DNA of 64,000 nucleotides from Hippasteria phrygiana (Eukaryota > Echinodermata > Asteroidea > Valvatida > Goniasteridae), in NCBI GenBank assembly GCA_037893225.1, contig JAZGUH010000767.1:1-64000 (forward strand). The letters run 5' to 3'. Position 1 is the first letter of the stretch, and every line of letters starts with the position of its first letter. Below are positions 1 to 11,817 of the stretch, piece by piece. Both the position numbers and the translations under genes were made by a program. The notes beneath the pieces are model-generated. The model was not told the origin of the DNA. It searched no databases and saw only the letters and a list, made by a program, of their open reading frames with translations.

Positions 1-232
1 CAATTATGAATGAGTAAAGCAAGTCCATACCCCAGGGAATTTGACATGCATGGAGCAATAAATAGACGGTAACATGTACACAGATGTTGGCCGGAAAGAA
101 AATAAACATTGCGAGGTTTGAATTTTCTCCACAAGTGTTAACTCTAAGAAGCCGCCGATAATTGCAACATGTAGCGCCAGATCTAAGCTATCCATACATG
201 TCAAAATTACTGAATTTGGTTGATATTTCATG
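1..232 (+). repeat. Monomer subtype A (first instance)
   Basis: Reference monomer, 232 bp. Diagnostic bases: c33, a34, t47, g48, c49, t51, g65, c67, c73, a74, t77, t87, a95, g137. Positions 46-51 create ATGCAT (NsiI), found only in A and F. It holds three ACATGT hexamers (73-77 region, 168-173, 196-201). Other A monomers start at 3014, 4635, 5794, 8111, 10660, 14367, 16452, 17611, 21318, 25952, 37538, 40550, 43560, 46572, 50740, 52361, 55372, 57690, 59543 and 60932 (21 in all). A is usually preceded by C. Confidence 0.95.
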
Positions 233-242
233 CAATTATGAA
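227..242. other. Short inverted repeat at the monomer junction (example)
   Basis: TTCAT and ATGAA flank a 6-base spacer, spanning the end of one monomer and the start of the next. The motif recurs at practically every junction; a t to g at 58149 alters one. Short dyads occur in many satellites and can extrude or bind proteins. A function here is not shown, and five base pairs is within chance. Confidence 0.35.
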
Positions 243-464
243 TGAGTAAAGCAAGTCCATACCCCAGGGAATTTGACAGGCATGGAGCAATAAATAAAAG
301 GTAATCTGCACACAGATGGTGGCCGGGAAGAAAATAAACATTGCGAGGTTTGAATTTTCTCCACAAGTGTTAACTCTAAGAAGCCGCCGATAATTGCAAC
401 ATGTAGCGCCAGATCTAAGCTATCCATACATGTCAAAATTACTGAATTTGGTTGATATTTCATG
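233..464 (+). repeat. Monomer subtype B (first instance)
   Basis: A 232-bp monomer differing from A by g47, a65, a67, t73, c74, c77, g87 and g95. This is about 96.6% identity to A, with all eight differences inside positions 47-95. The a65/a67 changes create an extra AATAAA at 61-66. I count 52 copies. B most often follows E or A and precedes C. Confidence 0.95.
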
Positions 465-695
465 CAATTATGAATGAGTAAAGCAAGTCATACCCTAGGG
501 AATTTGACAGGCATGGAGCAATAAATAGAAGGTAATATGCACACAGATGTTGGCCGGAAAGAAAATAAACATTGCGAGGTTTGAATTTTCTCCACAAGTT
601 TTAACTCTAAGAAGCCGCCGATAATTGCAACATGTAGCGCCAGATCTAAGCTATCCATACATGTCAAAATTACTGAATTTGGTTGATATTTCATG
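465..695 (+). repeat. Monomer subtype C, 231 bp (first instance)
   Basis: The commonest class, 90 copies including variants. It lacks one c at 25-26 and has t33, making CCTAGG (AvrII) that other classes lack. It also has g47, g65, a67, t73, a74, c77, t87, a95 and t137. The missing base makes it 231 bp, a multiple of three, whereas the other types are 232 bp. C is the only class that is often repeated next to itself, in runs of two to four. Confidence 0.95.
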
Positions 696-927
696 CAATT
701 ATGAATGAGTAAAGCAAGTCCATACCCCGGGGAATTTGACAGACATGGAGCAATAAATAAAAGGTAATCTGCACACAGATGGTGGCCGGGAAGAAAATAA
801 ACATTGCGAGGTTTGAATTTTCTCCACAAGTGTTAACTCTAAGAAGCCGCCGATAATTGCAACATGTAGCGCCAGATCTAAGCTATCCATACATGTCAAA
901 ATTACTGAATTTGGTTGATATTTCATG
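696..927 (+). repeat. Monomer subtype D (first instance)
   Basis: B-like 232-bp monomer with g34, creating CCCGGG (SmaI), and a48, giving gacagacatgg. I count 34 standard D copies, plus 10 D2 and 7 D3 variants. In the left and middle of the window D is followed almost without exception by E. Confidence 0.94.
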
Positions 928-1159
928 CAATTATGAATGAGTAAAGCAAGTCCATACCCCAGGGAATTTGACATGCAGGGAGCAATAAATAGACGGTAAC
1001 ATGTACACAGATGTTGGCCGGAAAGAAAATAAACATTGCGAGGTTTGAATTTTCTCCACAAGTGTTAACTCTAAGAAGCCGCCGATAATTGCAACATGTA
1101 GCGCCAGATCTAAGCTATCCATACATGTCAAAATTACTGAATTTGGTTGATATTTCATG
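928..1159 (+). repeat. Monomer subtype E (first instance)
   Basis: Identical to A at the diagnostic sites except g51, which removes the NsiI hexamer (gacatgcaggg). 46 copies including variants. E nearly always follows a D-class monomer, so D-E behaves as an approximately 464-bp dimer inside the larger units. Confidence 0.94.
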
Positions 1160-3245
1160 CAATTATGAATGAGTAAAGCAAGTCCATACCCCAGGGAATT
1201 TGACAGGCATGGAGCAATAAATAAAAGGTAATCTGCACACAGATGGTGGCCGGGAAGAAAATAAACATTGCGAGGTTTGAATTTTCTCCACAAGTGTTAA
1301 CTCTAAGAAGCCGCCGATAATTGCAACATGTAGCGCCAGATCTAAGCTATCCATACATGTCAAAATTACTGAATTTGGTTGATATTTCATGCAATTATGA
1401 ATGAGTAAAGCAAGTCCATACCCCAGGGAATTTGACAGGCATGGAGCAATAAATAAAAGGTAATCTGCACACAGATGGTGGCCGGGAAGAAAATAAACAT
1501 TGCGAGGTTTGAATTTTCTCCACAAGTGTTAACTCTAAGAAGCCGCCGATAATTGCAACATGTAGCGCCAGATCTAAGCTATCCATACATGTCAAAATTA
1601 CTGAATTTGGTTGATATTTCATGCAATTATGAATGAGTAAAGCAAGTCCATACCCCAGGGAATTTGACATGCAGGGAGCAATAAATAGACGGTAACATGT
1701 ACACAGATGTTGGCCGGAAAGAAAATAAACATTGCGAGGTTTGAATTTTCTCCACAAGTGTTAACTCTAAGAAGCCGCCGATAATTGCAACATGTAGCGC
1801 CAGATCTAAGCTATCCATACATGTCAAAATTACTGAATTTGGTTGATATTTCATGCAATTATGAATGAGTAAAGCAAGTCCATACCCCAGGGAATTTGAC
1901 AGGCATGGAGCAATAAATAAAAGGTAATCTGCACACAGATGGTGGCCGGGAAGAAAATAAACATTGCGAGGTTTGAATTTTCTCCACAAGTGTTAACTCT
2001 AAGAAGCCGCCGATAATTGCAACATGTAGCGCCAGATCTAAGCTATCCATACATGTCAAAATTACTGAATTTGGTTGATATTTCATGCAATTATGATTGA
2101 GTAAAGCAAGTCATACCCTAGGGAATTTGACAGGCATGGAGCAATAAATAGAAGGTAATATGCACACAGATGTTGGCCGGAAAGAAAATAAACATTGCGA
2201 GGTTTGTATTTTCTCCACAAGTTTTAACTCTAAGAAGCCGCCGATAATTGCAACATGTAGCGCCAGATCTAAGCTATCCATACATGTAAAAATTACTGAA
2301 TTTGGTTGATATTTCATGCAATTATGAATGAGTAAAGCAAGTCATACCCTAGGGAATTTGACAGGCATGGAGCAATAAATAGAAGGTAATATGCACACAG
2401 ATGTTGGCCGGAAAGAAAATAAACATTGCGAGGTTTGAATTTTCTCCACAAGTTTTAACTCTAAGAAGCCGCCGATAATTGCAACATGTAGCGCCAGATC
2501 TAAGCTATCCATACATGTCAAAATTACTGAATTTGGTTGATATTTCATGCAATTATGAATGAGTAAAGCAAGTCCATACCCCGGGGAATTTGACAGACAT
2601 GGAGCAATAAATAAAAGGTAATCTGCACACAGATGGTGGCCGGGAAGAAAATAAACATTGCGAGGTTTGAATTTTCTCCACAAGTGTTAACTCTAAGAAG
2701 CCGCCGATAATTGCAACATGTAGCGCCAGATCTAAGCTATCCATACATGTCAAAATTACTGAATTTGGTTGATATTTCATGCAATTATGAATGAGTAAAG
2801 CAAGTCCATACCCCAGGGAATTTGACATGCAGGGAGCAATAAATAGACGGTAACATGTACACAGATGTTGGCCGGAAAGAAAATAAACATTGCGAGGTTT
2901 GAATTTTCTCCACAAGTGTTAACTCTAAGAAGCCGCCGATAATTGCAACATGTAGCGCCAGATCTAAGCTATCCATACATGTCAAAATTACTGAATTTGG
3001 TTGATATTTCATGCAATTATGAATGAGTAAAGCAAGTCCATACCCCAGGGAATTTGACATGCATGGAGCAATAAATAGACGGTAACATGTACACAGATGT
3101 TGGCCGGAAAGAAAATAAACATTGCGAGGTTTGAATTTTCTCCACAAGTGTTAACTCTAAGAAGCCGCCGATAATTGCAACATGTAGCGCCAGATCTAAG
3201 CTATCCATACATGTCAAAATTACTGAATTTGGTTGATATTTCATG

Positions 3246-3476
3246 CAATTATGAATGAGTAAAGCAAGTCATACCCTAGGGAATTTGACAGGCATGGAGC
3301 AATAAATAGAAGGTAATATGCACACAGATGTTGGCCGGAAAGAAAATAAACATTGCGAGGTTTGAATTTTCTCCACAAGTTTTAACTCTAAGAAGCCGCC
3401 GATAATTGCAACATGTAGCGCCAGATCTAAGCTATCCATACATGTAAAAATTACTGAATTTGGTTGATATTTCATG
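3246..3476 (+). repeat. Monomer variant Ca
   Basis: C monomer with a at alignment position 202, giving tgtaaaaatt in place of tgtcaaaatt. The same change occurs in many C monomers (for example those starting at 2088, 6954, 7185, 9965, 12978, 15295, 15526, 31053, 42171, 49351 and 49582). It also appears in D monomers at 31977 and 36611 and in G monomers at 53287 and 56762. It has therefore moved between backgrounds. Confidence 0.9.
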
Positions 3477-3707
3477 CAATTATGAATGAGTAAAGCAAGT
3501 CATACCCTAGGGAATTTGACAGGCATGGAGCAATAAATAGAAGGTAATATGCACACAGATGTTGGCCGGAAAGAAAATAAACATTGCGAGGTTTGAATTT
3601 TCTCCACAAGTTTTAACTCTAAGAAGCCGCCGATAATTGCAACATGTAGCGCCAGATCTAAGCTATCCATACATGTCAAAATTACTGAATTTGGTTGATA
3701 TTTCATG

Positions 3708-3939
3708 CAATTATGAATGAGTAAAGCAAGTCCATACCCCAGGGAATTTGACAGACATGGAGCAATAAATAAAAGGTAATCTGCACACAGATGGTGGCCG
3801 GGAAGAAAATAAACATTGCGAGGTTTGAATTTTCTCCACAAGTGTTAACTCTAAGAAGCCGCCGATAATTGCAACATGTAGCGCCAGATCTAAGCTATCC
3901 ATACATGTCAAAATTACTGAATTTGGTTGATATTTCATG
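3708..3939 (+). repeat. Monomer variant D2
   Basis: D monomer with a34, so the SmaI hexamer is lost while a48 is kept. Ten copies, starting at 3708, 11354, 18305, 41244, 47266, 48655, 56298, 60469, 61858 and 63247. Every one is preceded by at least one C, almost always C-C. It is followed by E2 in the left of the window and by F (or C) in the right. Confidence 0.92.
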
Positions 3940-4171
3940 CAATTATGAATGAGTAAAGCAAGTCCATACCCCAGGGAATTTGACATGAAGGGAGCAATAA
4001 ATAGACGGTAACATGTACACAGATGTTGGCCGGAAAGAAAATAAACATTGCGAGGTTTGAATTTTCTCCACAAGTGTTAACTCTAAGAAGCCGCCGATAA
4101 TTGCAACATGTAGCGCCAGATCTAAGCTATCCATACATGTCAAAATTACTGAATTTGGTTGATATTTCATG
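3940..4171 (+). repeat. Monomer variant E2
   Basis: E monomer with a49 (gacatgaagg). Only three copies, at 3940, 11586 and 18537, always directly after D2. It is a marker for three related copies of a larger block. Confidence 0.92.
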
Positions 4172-4403
4172 CAATTATGAATGAGTAAAGCAAGTCCATA
4201 CCCCAGGGAATTTGACAGGCATGGAGCAATAAATAAAAGGTAATCTGCACACAGATGGTGGCCGGGAAGAAAATAAACATTGCGAGGTTTGAATTTTCTC
4301 CACAAGTGTTAACTCTAAGAAGCCGCCGATAATTGCAACATGTAGCGCCAGATCTAAGCTATCCATACATGTCAAAATTACTGAATTTGGTTGATATTTC
4401 ATG

Positions 4404-5562
4404 CAATTATGAATGAGCAAAGCAAGTCATACCCTAGGGAATTTGACAGGCATGGAGCAATAAATAGAAGGTAATATGCACACAGATGTTGGCCGGAAAG
4501 AAAATAAACATTGCGAGGTTTGAATTTTCTCCACAAGTTTTAACTCTAAGAAGCCGCCGATAATTGCAACATGTAGCGCCAGATCTAAGCTATCCATACA
4601 TGTCAAAATTACTGAATTTGGTTGATATTTCATGCAATTATGAATGAGTAAAGCAAGTCCATACCCCAGGGAATTTGACATGCATGGAGCAATAAATAGA
4701 CGGTAACATGTACACAGATGTTGGCCGGAAAGAAAATAAACATTGCGAGGTTTGAATTTTCTCCACAAGTGTTAACTCTAAGAAGCCGCCGATAATTGCA
4801 ACATGTAGCGCCAGATCTAAGCTATCCATACATGTCAAAATTACTGAATTTGGTTGATATTTCATGCAATTATGAATGAGTAAAGCAAGTCCATACCCCA
4901 GGGAATTTGACAGGCATGGAGCAATAAATAAAAGGTAATCTGCACACAGATGGTGGCCGGGAAGAAAATAAACATTGCGAGGTTTGAATTTTCTCCACAA
5001 GTGTTAACTCTAAGAAGCCGCCGATAATTGCAACATGTAGCGCCAGATCTAAGCTATCCATACATGTCAAAATTACTGAATTTGGTTGATATTTCATGCA
5101 ATTATGAATGAGTAAAGCAAGTCCATACCCCGGGGAATTTGACAGACATGGAGCAATAAATAAAAGGTAATCTGCACACAGATGGTGGCCGGGAAGAAAA
5201 TAAACATTGCGAGGTTTGAATTTTCTCCACAAGTGTTAACTCTAAGAAGCCGCCGATAATTGCAACATGTAGCGCCAGATCTAAGCTATCCATACATGTC
5301 AAAATTACTGAATTTGGTTGATATTTCATGCAATTATGAATGAGTAAAGCAAGTCCATACCCCAGGGAATTTGACATGCAGGGAGCAATAAATAGACGGT
5401 AACATGTACACAGATGTTGGCCGGAAAGAAAATAAACATTGCGAGGTTTGAATTTTCTCCACAAGTGTTAACTCTAAGAAGCCGCCGATAATTGCAACAT
5501 GTAGCGCCAGATCTAAGCTATCCATACATGTCAAAATTACTGAATTTGGTTGATATTTCATG
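4404..5562 (+). repeat. Five-monomer unit C-A-B-D-E, copy 1 (1,159 bp)
   Basis: Monomers 20-24. The C monomer carries a t to c change at 4418 (gagcaaag). This occurs elsewhere only at 5577, exactly 1,159 bp later, marking a tandem duplication. I saw no other difference between the two copies. Confidence 0.93.
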
Positions 5563-6721
5563 CAATTATGAATGAGCAAAGCAAGTCATACCCTAGGGAA
5601 TTTGACAGGCATGGAGCAATAAATAGAAGGTAATATGCACACAGATGTTGGCCGGAAAGAAAATAAACATTGCGAGGTTTGAATTTTCTCCACAAGTTTT
5701 AACTCTAAGAAGCCGCCGATAATTGCAACATGTAGCGCCAGATCTAAGCTATCCATACATGTCAAAATTACTGAATTTGGTTGATATTTCATGCAATTAT
5801 GAATGAGTAAAGCAAGTCCATACCCCAGGGAATTTGACATGCATGGAGCAATAAATAGACGGTAACATGTACACAGATGTTGGCCGGAAAGAAAATAAAC
5901 ATTGCGAGGTTTGAATTTTCTCCACAAGTGTTAACTCTAAGAAGCCGCCGATAATTGCAACATGTAGCGCCAGATCTAAGCTATCCATACATGTCAAAAT
6001 TACTGAATTTGGTTGATATTTCATGCAATTATGAATGAGTAAAGCAAGTCCATACCCCAGGGAATTTGACAGGCATGGAGCAATAAATAAAAGGTAATCT
6101 GCACACAGATGGTGGCCGGGAAGAAAATAAACATTGCGAGGTTTGAATTTTCTCCACAAGTGTTAACTCTAAGAAGCCGCCGATAATTGCAACATGTAGC
6201 GCCAGATCTAAGCTATCCATACATGTCAAAATTACTGAATTTGGTTGATATTTCATGCAATTATGAATGAGTAAAGCAAGTCCATACCCCGGGGAATTTG
6301 ACAGACATGGAGCAATAAATAAAAGGTAATCTGCACACAGATGGTGGCCGGGAAGAAAATAAACATTGCGAGGTTTGAATTTTCTCCACAAGTGTTAACT
6401 CTAAGAAGCCGCCGATAATTGCAACATGTAGCGCCAGATCTAAGCTATCCATACATGTCAAAATTACTGAATTTGGTTGATATTTCATGCAATTATGAAT
6501 GAGTAAAGCAAGTCCATACCCCAGGGAATTTGACATGCAGGGAGCAATAAATAGACGGTAACATGTACACAGATGTTGGCCGGAAAGAAAATAAACATTG
6601 CGAGGTTTGAATTTTCTCCACAAGTGTTAACTCTAAGAAGCCGCCGATAATTGCAACATGTAGCGCCAGATCTAAGCTATCCATACATGTCAAAATTACT
6701 GAATTTGGTTGATATTTCATG
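5563..6721 (+). repeat. Five-monomer unit C-A-B-D-E, copy 2 (1,159 bp)
   Basis: Monomers 25-29, adjacent to copy 1 and tagged by the same rare c at 5577. The join falls exactly on the monomer register. Its last E monomer (6490-6721) is also the first monomer of the next, larger duplication. Confidence 0.93.
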
Positions 6722-8574
6722 CAATTATGAATGAGTAAAGCAAGTCCATACCCCAGGGAATTTGACAGGCATGGAGCAATAAATAAAAGGTAATCTGCAC
6801 ACAGATGGTGGCCGGGAAGAAAATAAACATTGCGAGGTTTGAATTTTCTCCACAAGTGTTAACTCTAAGAAGCCGCCGATAATTGCAACATGTAGCGCCA
6901 GATCTAAGCTATCCATACATGTCAAAATTACTGAATTTGGTTGATATTTCATGCAATTATGAATGAGTAAAGCAAGTCATACCCTAGGGAATTTGACAGG
7001 CATGGAGCAATAAATAGAAGGTAATATGCACACAGATGTTGGCCGGAAAGAAAATAAACATTGCGAGGTTTGAATTTTCTCCACAAGTTTTAACTCTAAG
7101 AAGCCGCCGATAATTGCAACATGTAGCGCCAGATCTAAGCTATCCATACATGTAAAAATTACTGAATTTGGTTGATATTTCATGCAATTATGAATGAGTA
7201 AAGCAAGTCATACCCTAGGGAATTTGACAGGCATGGAGCAATAAATAGAAGGTAATATGCACACAGATGTTGGCCGGAAAGAAAATAAACATTGCGAGGT
7301 TTGAATTTTCTCCACAAGTTTTAACTCTAAGAAGCCGCCGATAATTGCAACATGTAGCGCCAGATCTAAGCTATCCATACATGTAAAAATTACTGAATTT
7401 GGTTGATATTTCATGCAATTATGAATGAGTAAAGCAAGTCATACCCTAGGGAATTTGACAGGCATGGAGCAATAAATAGAAGGTAATATGCACACAGATG
7501 TTGGCCGGAAAGAAAATAAACATTGCGAGGTTTGAATTTTCTCCACAAGTTTTAACTCTAAGAAGCCGCCGATAATTGCAACATGTAGCGCCAGATCTAA
7601 GCTATCCATACATGTCAAAATTACTGAATTTGGTTGATATTTCATGCAATTATGAATGAGTAAAGCAAGTCCATACCCCGGGGAATTTGACAGACATGGA
7701 GCAATAAATAAAAGGTAATCTGCACACAGATGGTGGCCGGGAAGAAAATAAACATTGCGAGGTTTGAATTTTCTCCACAAGTGTTAACTCTAAGAAGCCG
7801 CCGATAATTGCAACATGTAGCGCCAGATCTAAGCTATCCATACATGTCAAAATTACTGAATTTGGTTGATATTTCATGCAATTATGAATGAGTAAAGCAA
7901 GTCCATACCCCAGGGAATTTGACATGCAGGGAGCAATAAATAGACGGTAACATGTACACAGATGTTGGCCGGAAAGAAAATAAACATTGCGAGGTTTGAA
8001 TTTTCTCCACAAGTTTTAACTCTAAGAAGCCGCCGATAATTGCAACATGTAGCGCCAGATCTAAGCTATCCATACATGTCAAAATTACTGAATTTGGTTG
8101 ATATTTCATGCAATTATGAATGAGTAAAGCAAGTCCATACCCCAGGGAATTTGACATGCATGGAGCAATAAATAGACGGTAACATGTACACAGATGTTGG
8201 CCGGAAAGAAAATAAACATTGCGAGGTTTGAATTTTCTCCACAAGTGTTAACTCTAAGAAGCCGCCGATAATTGCAACATGTAGCGCCAGATCTAAGCTA
8301 TCCATACATGTCAAAATTACTGAATTTGGTTGATATTTCATGCAATTATGAATGAGTAAAGCAAGTCCATACCCCAGGGAATTTGACAGGCATGGAGCAA
8401 TAAATAAAAGGTAATCTGCACACAGATGGTGGCCGGGAAGAAAATAAACATTGCGAGGTTTGAATTTTCTCCACAAGTGTTAACTCTAAGAAGCCGCCGA
8501 TAATTGCAACATGTAGCGCCAGATCTAAGCTATCCATACATGTCAAAATTACTGAATTTGGTTGATATTTCATG

Positions 8575-9964
8575 CAATTATGAATGAGTAAAGCAAGTCA
8601 TACCCTAGGGAATTTGACAGGCATGGAGCAATAAATAGAAGGTAATATGCACACAGATGTTGGCCGGAAAGAAAATAAACATTGCGAGGTTTGAATTTTC
8701 TCCACAAGTTTTAACTCTAAGAAGCCGCCGATAATTGCAACATGTAGCGCCAGATCTAAGCTATCCATACATGTCAAAATTACTGAATTTGGTTGATATT
8801 TCATGCAATTATGAATGAGTAAAGCAAGTCCATACCCCAGGGAATTTGACAGGCATGGAGCAATAAATAAAAGGTAATCTGCACACAGATGGTGGCCGGG
8901 AAGAAAATAAACATTGCGAGGTTTGAATTTTCTCCACAAGTGTTAACTCTAAGAAGCCGCCGATAATTGCAACATGTAGCGCCAGATCTAAGCTATCCAT
9001 ACATGTCAAAATTACTGAATTTGGTTGATATTTCATGCAATTATGAATGAGTAAAGCAAGTCATACCCTAGGGAATTTGACAGGCATGGAGCAATAAATA
9101 GAAGGTAATATGCACACAGATGTTGGCCGGAAAGAAAATAAACATTGCGAGGTTTGAATTTTCTCCACAAGTTTTAACTCTAAGAAGCCGCCGATAATTG
9201 CAACATGTAGCGCCAGATCTAAGCTATCCATACATGTCAAAATTACTGAATTTGGTTGATATTTCATGCAATTATGAATGAGTAAAGCAAGTCCATACCC
9301 CGGGGAATTTGACAGACATGGAGCAATAAATAAAAGGTAATCTGCACACAGATGGTGGCCGGGAAGAAAATAAACATTGCGAGGTTTGAATTTTCTCCAC
9401 AAGTGTTAACTCTAAGAAGCCGCCGATAATTGCAACATGTAGCGCCAGATCTAAGCTATCCATACATGTCAAAATTACTGAATTTGGTTGATATTTCATG
9501 CAATTATGAATGAGTAAAGCAAGTCCATACCCCAGGGAATTTGACATGCAGGGAGCAATAAATAGACGGTAACATGTACACAGATGTTGGCCGGAAAGAA
9601 AATAAACATTGCGAAGTTTGAATTTTCTCCACAAGTGTTAACTCTAAGAAGCCGCCGATAATTGCAACATGTAGCGCCAGATCTAAGCTATCCATACATG
9701 TCAAAATTACTGAATTTGGTTGATATTTCATGCAATTATGAATGAGTAAAGCAAGTCCATACCCCAGGGAATTTGACAGGCATGGAGCAATAAATAAAAG
9801 GTAATCTGCACACAGATGGTGGCCGGGAAGAAAATAAACATTGCGAGGTTTGAATTTTCTCCACAAGTGTTAACTCTAAGAAGCCGCCGATAATTGCAAC
9901 ATGTAGCGCCAGATCTAAGCTATCCATACATGTCAAAATTACTGAATTTGGTTGATATTTCATG
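8575..9964 (+). repeat. Six-monomer segment present only in copy 1
   Basis: C-B-C-D-E-B, 1,390 bp. Aligning the two large copies leaves exactly this whole-monomer segment unmatched. It is either a deletion in copy 2 or a later gain in copy 1. Because both flanks are B monomers, the exact exchange point can slide within one monomer. Confidence 0.82.
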
Positions 9965-11817
9965 CAATTATGATTGAGTAAAGCAAGTCATACCCTAGGG
10001 AATTTGACAGGCATGGAGCAATAAATAGAAGGTAATATGCACACAGATGTTGGCCGGAAAGAAAATAAACATTGCGAGGTTTGAATTTTCTCCACAAGTT
10101 TTAACTCTAAGAAGCCGCCGATAATTGCAACATGTAGCGCCAGATCTAAGCTATCCATACATGTAAAAATTACTGAATTTGGTTGATATTTCATGCAATT
10201 ATGAATGAGTAAAGCAAGTCCATACCCCGGGGAATTTGACAGACATGGAGCAATAAATAAAAGGTAATCTGCACACAGATGGTGGCCGGGAAGAAAATAA
10301 ACATTGCGAGGTTTGAATTTTCTCCACAAGTGTTAACTCTAAGAAGCCGCCGATAATTGCAACATGTAGCGCCAGATCTAAGCTATCCATACATGTCAAA
10401 ATTACTGAATTTGGTTGATATTTCATGCAATTATGAATGAGTAAAGCAAGTCCATACCCCAGGGAATTTGACATGCAGGGAGCAATAAATAGACGGTAAC
10501 ATGTACACAGATGTTGGCCGGAAAGAAAATAAACATTGCGAGGTTTGAATTTTCTCCACAAGTGTTAACTCTAAGAAGCCGCCGATAATTGCAACATGTA
10601 GCGCCAGATCTAAGCTATCCATACATGTCAAAATTACTGAATTTGGTTGATATTTCATGCAATTATGAATGAGTAAAGCAAGTCCATACCCCAGGGAATT
10701 TGACATGCATGGAGCAATAAATAGACGGTAACATGTACACAGATGTTGGCCGGAAAGAAAATAAACATTGCGAGGTTTGAATTTTCTCCACAAGTGTTAA
10801 CTCTAAGAAGCCGCCGATAATTGCAACATGTAGCGCCAGATCTAAGCTATCCATACATGTCAAAATTACTGAATTTGGTTGATATTTCATGCAATTATGA
10901 ATGAGTAAAGCAAGTCATACCCTAGGGAATTTGACAGGCATGGAGCAATAAATAGAAGGTAATATGCACACAGATGTTGGCCGGAAAGAAAATAAACATT
11001 GCGAGGTTTGAATTTTCTCCACAAGTTTTAACTCTAAGAAGCCGCCGATAATTGCAACATGTAGCGCCAGATCTAAGCTATCCATACATGTCAAAATTAC
11101 TGAATTTGGTTGATATTTCATGCAATTATGAATGAGTAAAGCAAGTCATACCCTAGGGAATTTGACAGGCATGGAGCAATAAATAGAAGGTAATATGCAC
11201 ACAGATGTTGGCCGGAAAGAAAATAAACATTGCGAGGTTTGAATTTTCTCCACAAGTTTTAACTCTAAGAAGCCGCCGATAATTGCAACATGTAGCGCCA
11301 GATCTAAGCTATCCATACATGTCAAAATTACTGAATTTGGTTGATATTTCATGCAATTATGAATGAGTAAAGCAAGTCCATACCCCAGGGAATTTGACAG
11401 ACATGGAGCAATAAATAAAAGGTAATCTGCACACAGATGGTGGCCGGGAAGAAAATAAACATTGCGAGGTTTGAATTTTCTCCACAAGTGTTAACTCTAA
11501 GAAGCCGCCGATAATTGCAACATGTAGCGCCAGATCTAAGCTATCCATACATGTCAAAATTACTGAATTTGGTTGATATTTCATGCAATTATGAATGAGT
11601 AAAGCAAGTCCATACCCCAGGGAATTTGACATGAAGGGAGCAATAAATAGACGGTAACATGTACACAGATGTTGGCCGGAAAGAAAATAAACATTGCGAG
11701 GTTTGAATTTTCTCCACAAGTGTTAACTCTAAGAAGCCGCCGATAATTGCAACATGTAGCGCCAGATCTAAGCTATCCATACATGTCAAAATTACTGAAT
11801 TTGGTTGATATTTCATG

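Larger units (their letters stand above)
1..4403 (+). repeat. Left segment, monomers 1-19
   Basis: Monomer order: A-B-C-D-E-B-B-E-B-Ca-C-D-E-A-Ca-C-D2-E2-B. No clean internal period. Monomers 10-19 (2088-4403) match in order, with one extra C and some base changes, the blocks at 9965-12049 and 16916-19000. The first monomer of each of those three blocks shares the rare change a to t at monomer position 10 (2097, 9974, 16925). Monomer 10 also has a private a to t at 2207. Confidence 0.9.
2088..4403 (+). repeat. Oldest-looking copy of the Ca-D-E-A-C-C-D2-E2 block
   Basis: Order Ca-C-D-E-A-Ca-C-D2-E2-B. It corresponds to Ca-D-E-A-C-C-D2-E2-X at 9965-12049 and 16916-19000. Shared markers are t at monomer position 10 of the first monomer and the E2 variant (gacatgaagg). 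It differs from the two later copies by an extra C, Ca in place of C, and a normal B where they carry chimera X. Confidence 0.82.

Noticed and set aside
86..102. Possible CENP-B box around ttggccggaaag
   Set aside because: The required TTCG half is absent from the monomer, and spacing of the CGGG half does not fit the known 17-bp consensus on either strand.
97..110. Yeast-type ARS consensus on the minus strand (gtttattttct)
   Set aside because: Matches only about 8 of 11 positions, and the motif is meaningful in budding yeast only; the host is unknown.
115..126. Pol III B-box-like stretch (ggtttgaattt), suggesting tRNA/SINE ancestry
   Set aside because: It misses the key c at the fifth position and the final cc, and no convincing A box lies upstream at the right distance.
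174..190. Palindrome centred on AGATCT as an extended dyad
   Set aside because: Only the six-base core is symmetric; flanking bases do not pair without a shift, so there is no extended dyad.
200..219. Hairpin from caaaatt and aatttgg flanking actg
   Set aside because: Imperfect A/T-rich stem of about seven pairs with a mismatch; expected by chance in AT-rich DNA and not supported by compensating changes.
1..232. Assignment to a named satellite or species
   Set aside because: I do not recognise the monomer, and length and BglII site alone are not enough to name a family.
4..366. Recurring minus-strand reading frames of 120, 113, 75 or 68 codons, starting in nearly every monomer
   Set aside because: They overlap each other, all encode the same string from the satellite, and appear wherever the monomer does. 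A 232-bp period shifts frame at each monomer, so none extends beyond about one and a half monomers. Variation ignores codon position. Rejected as genes.
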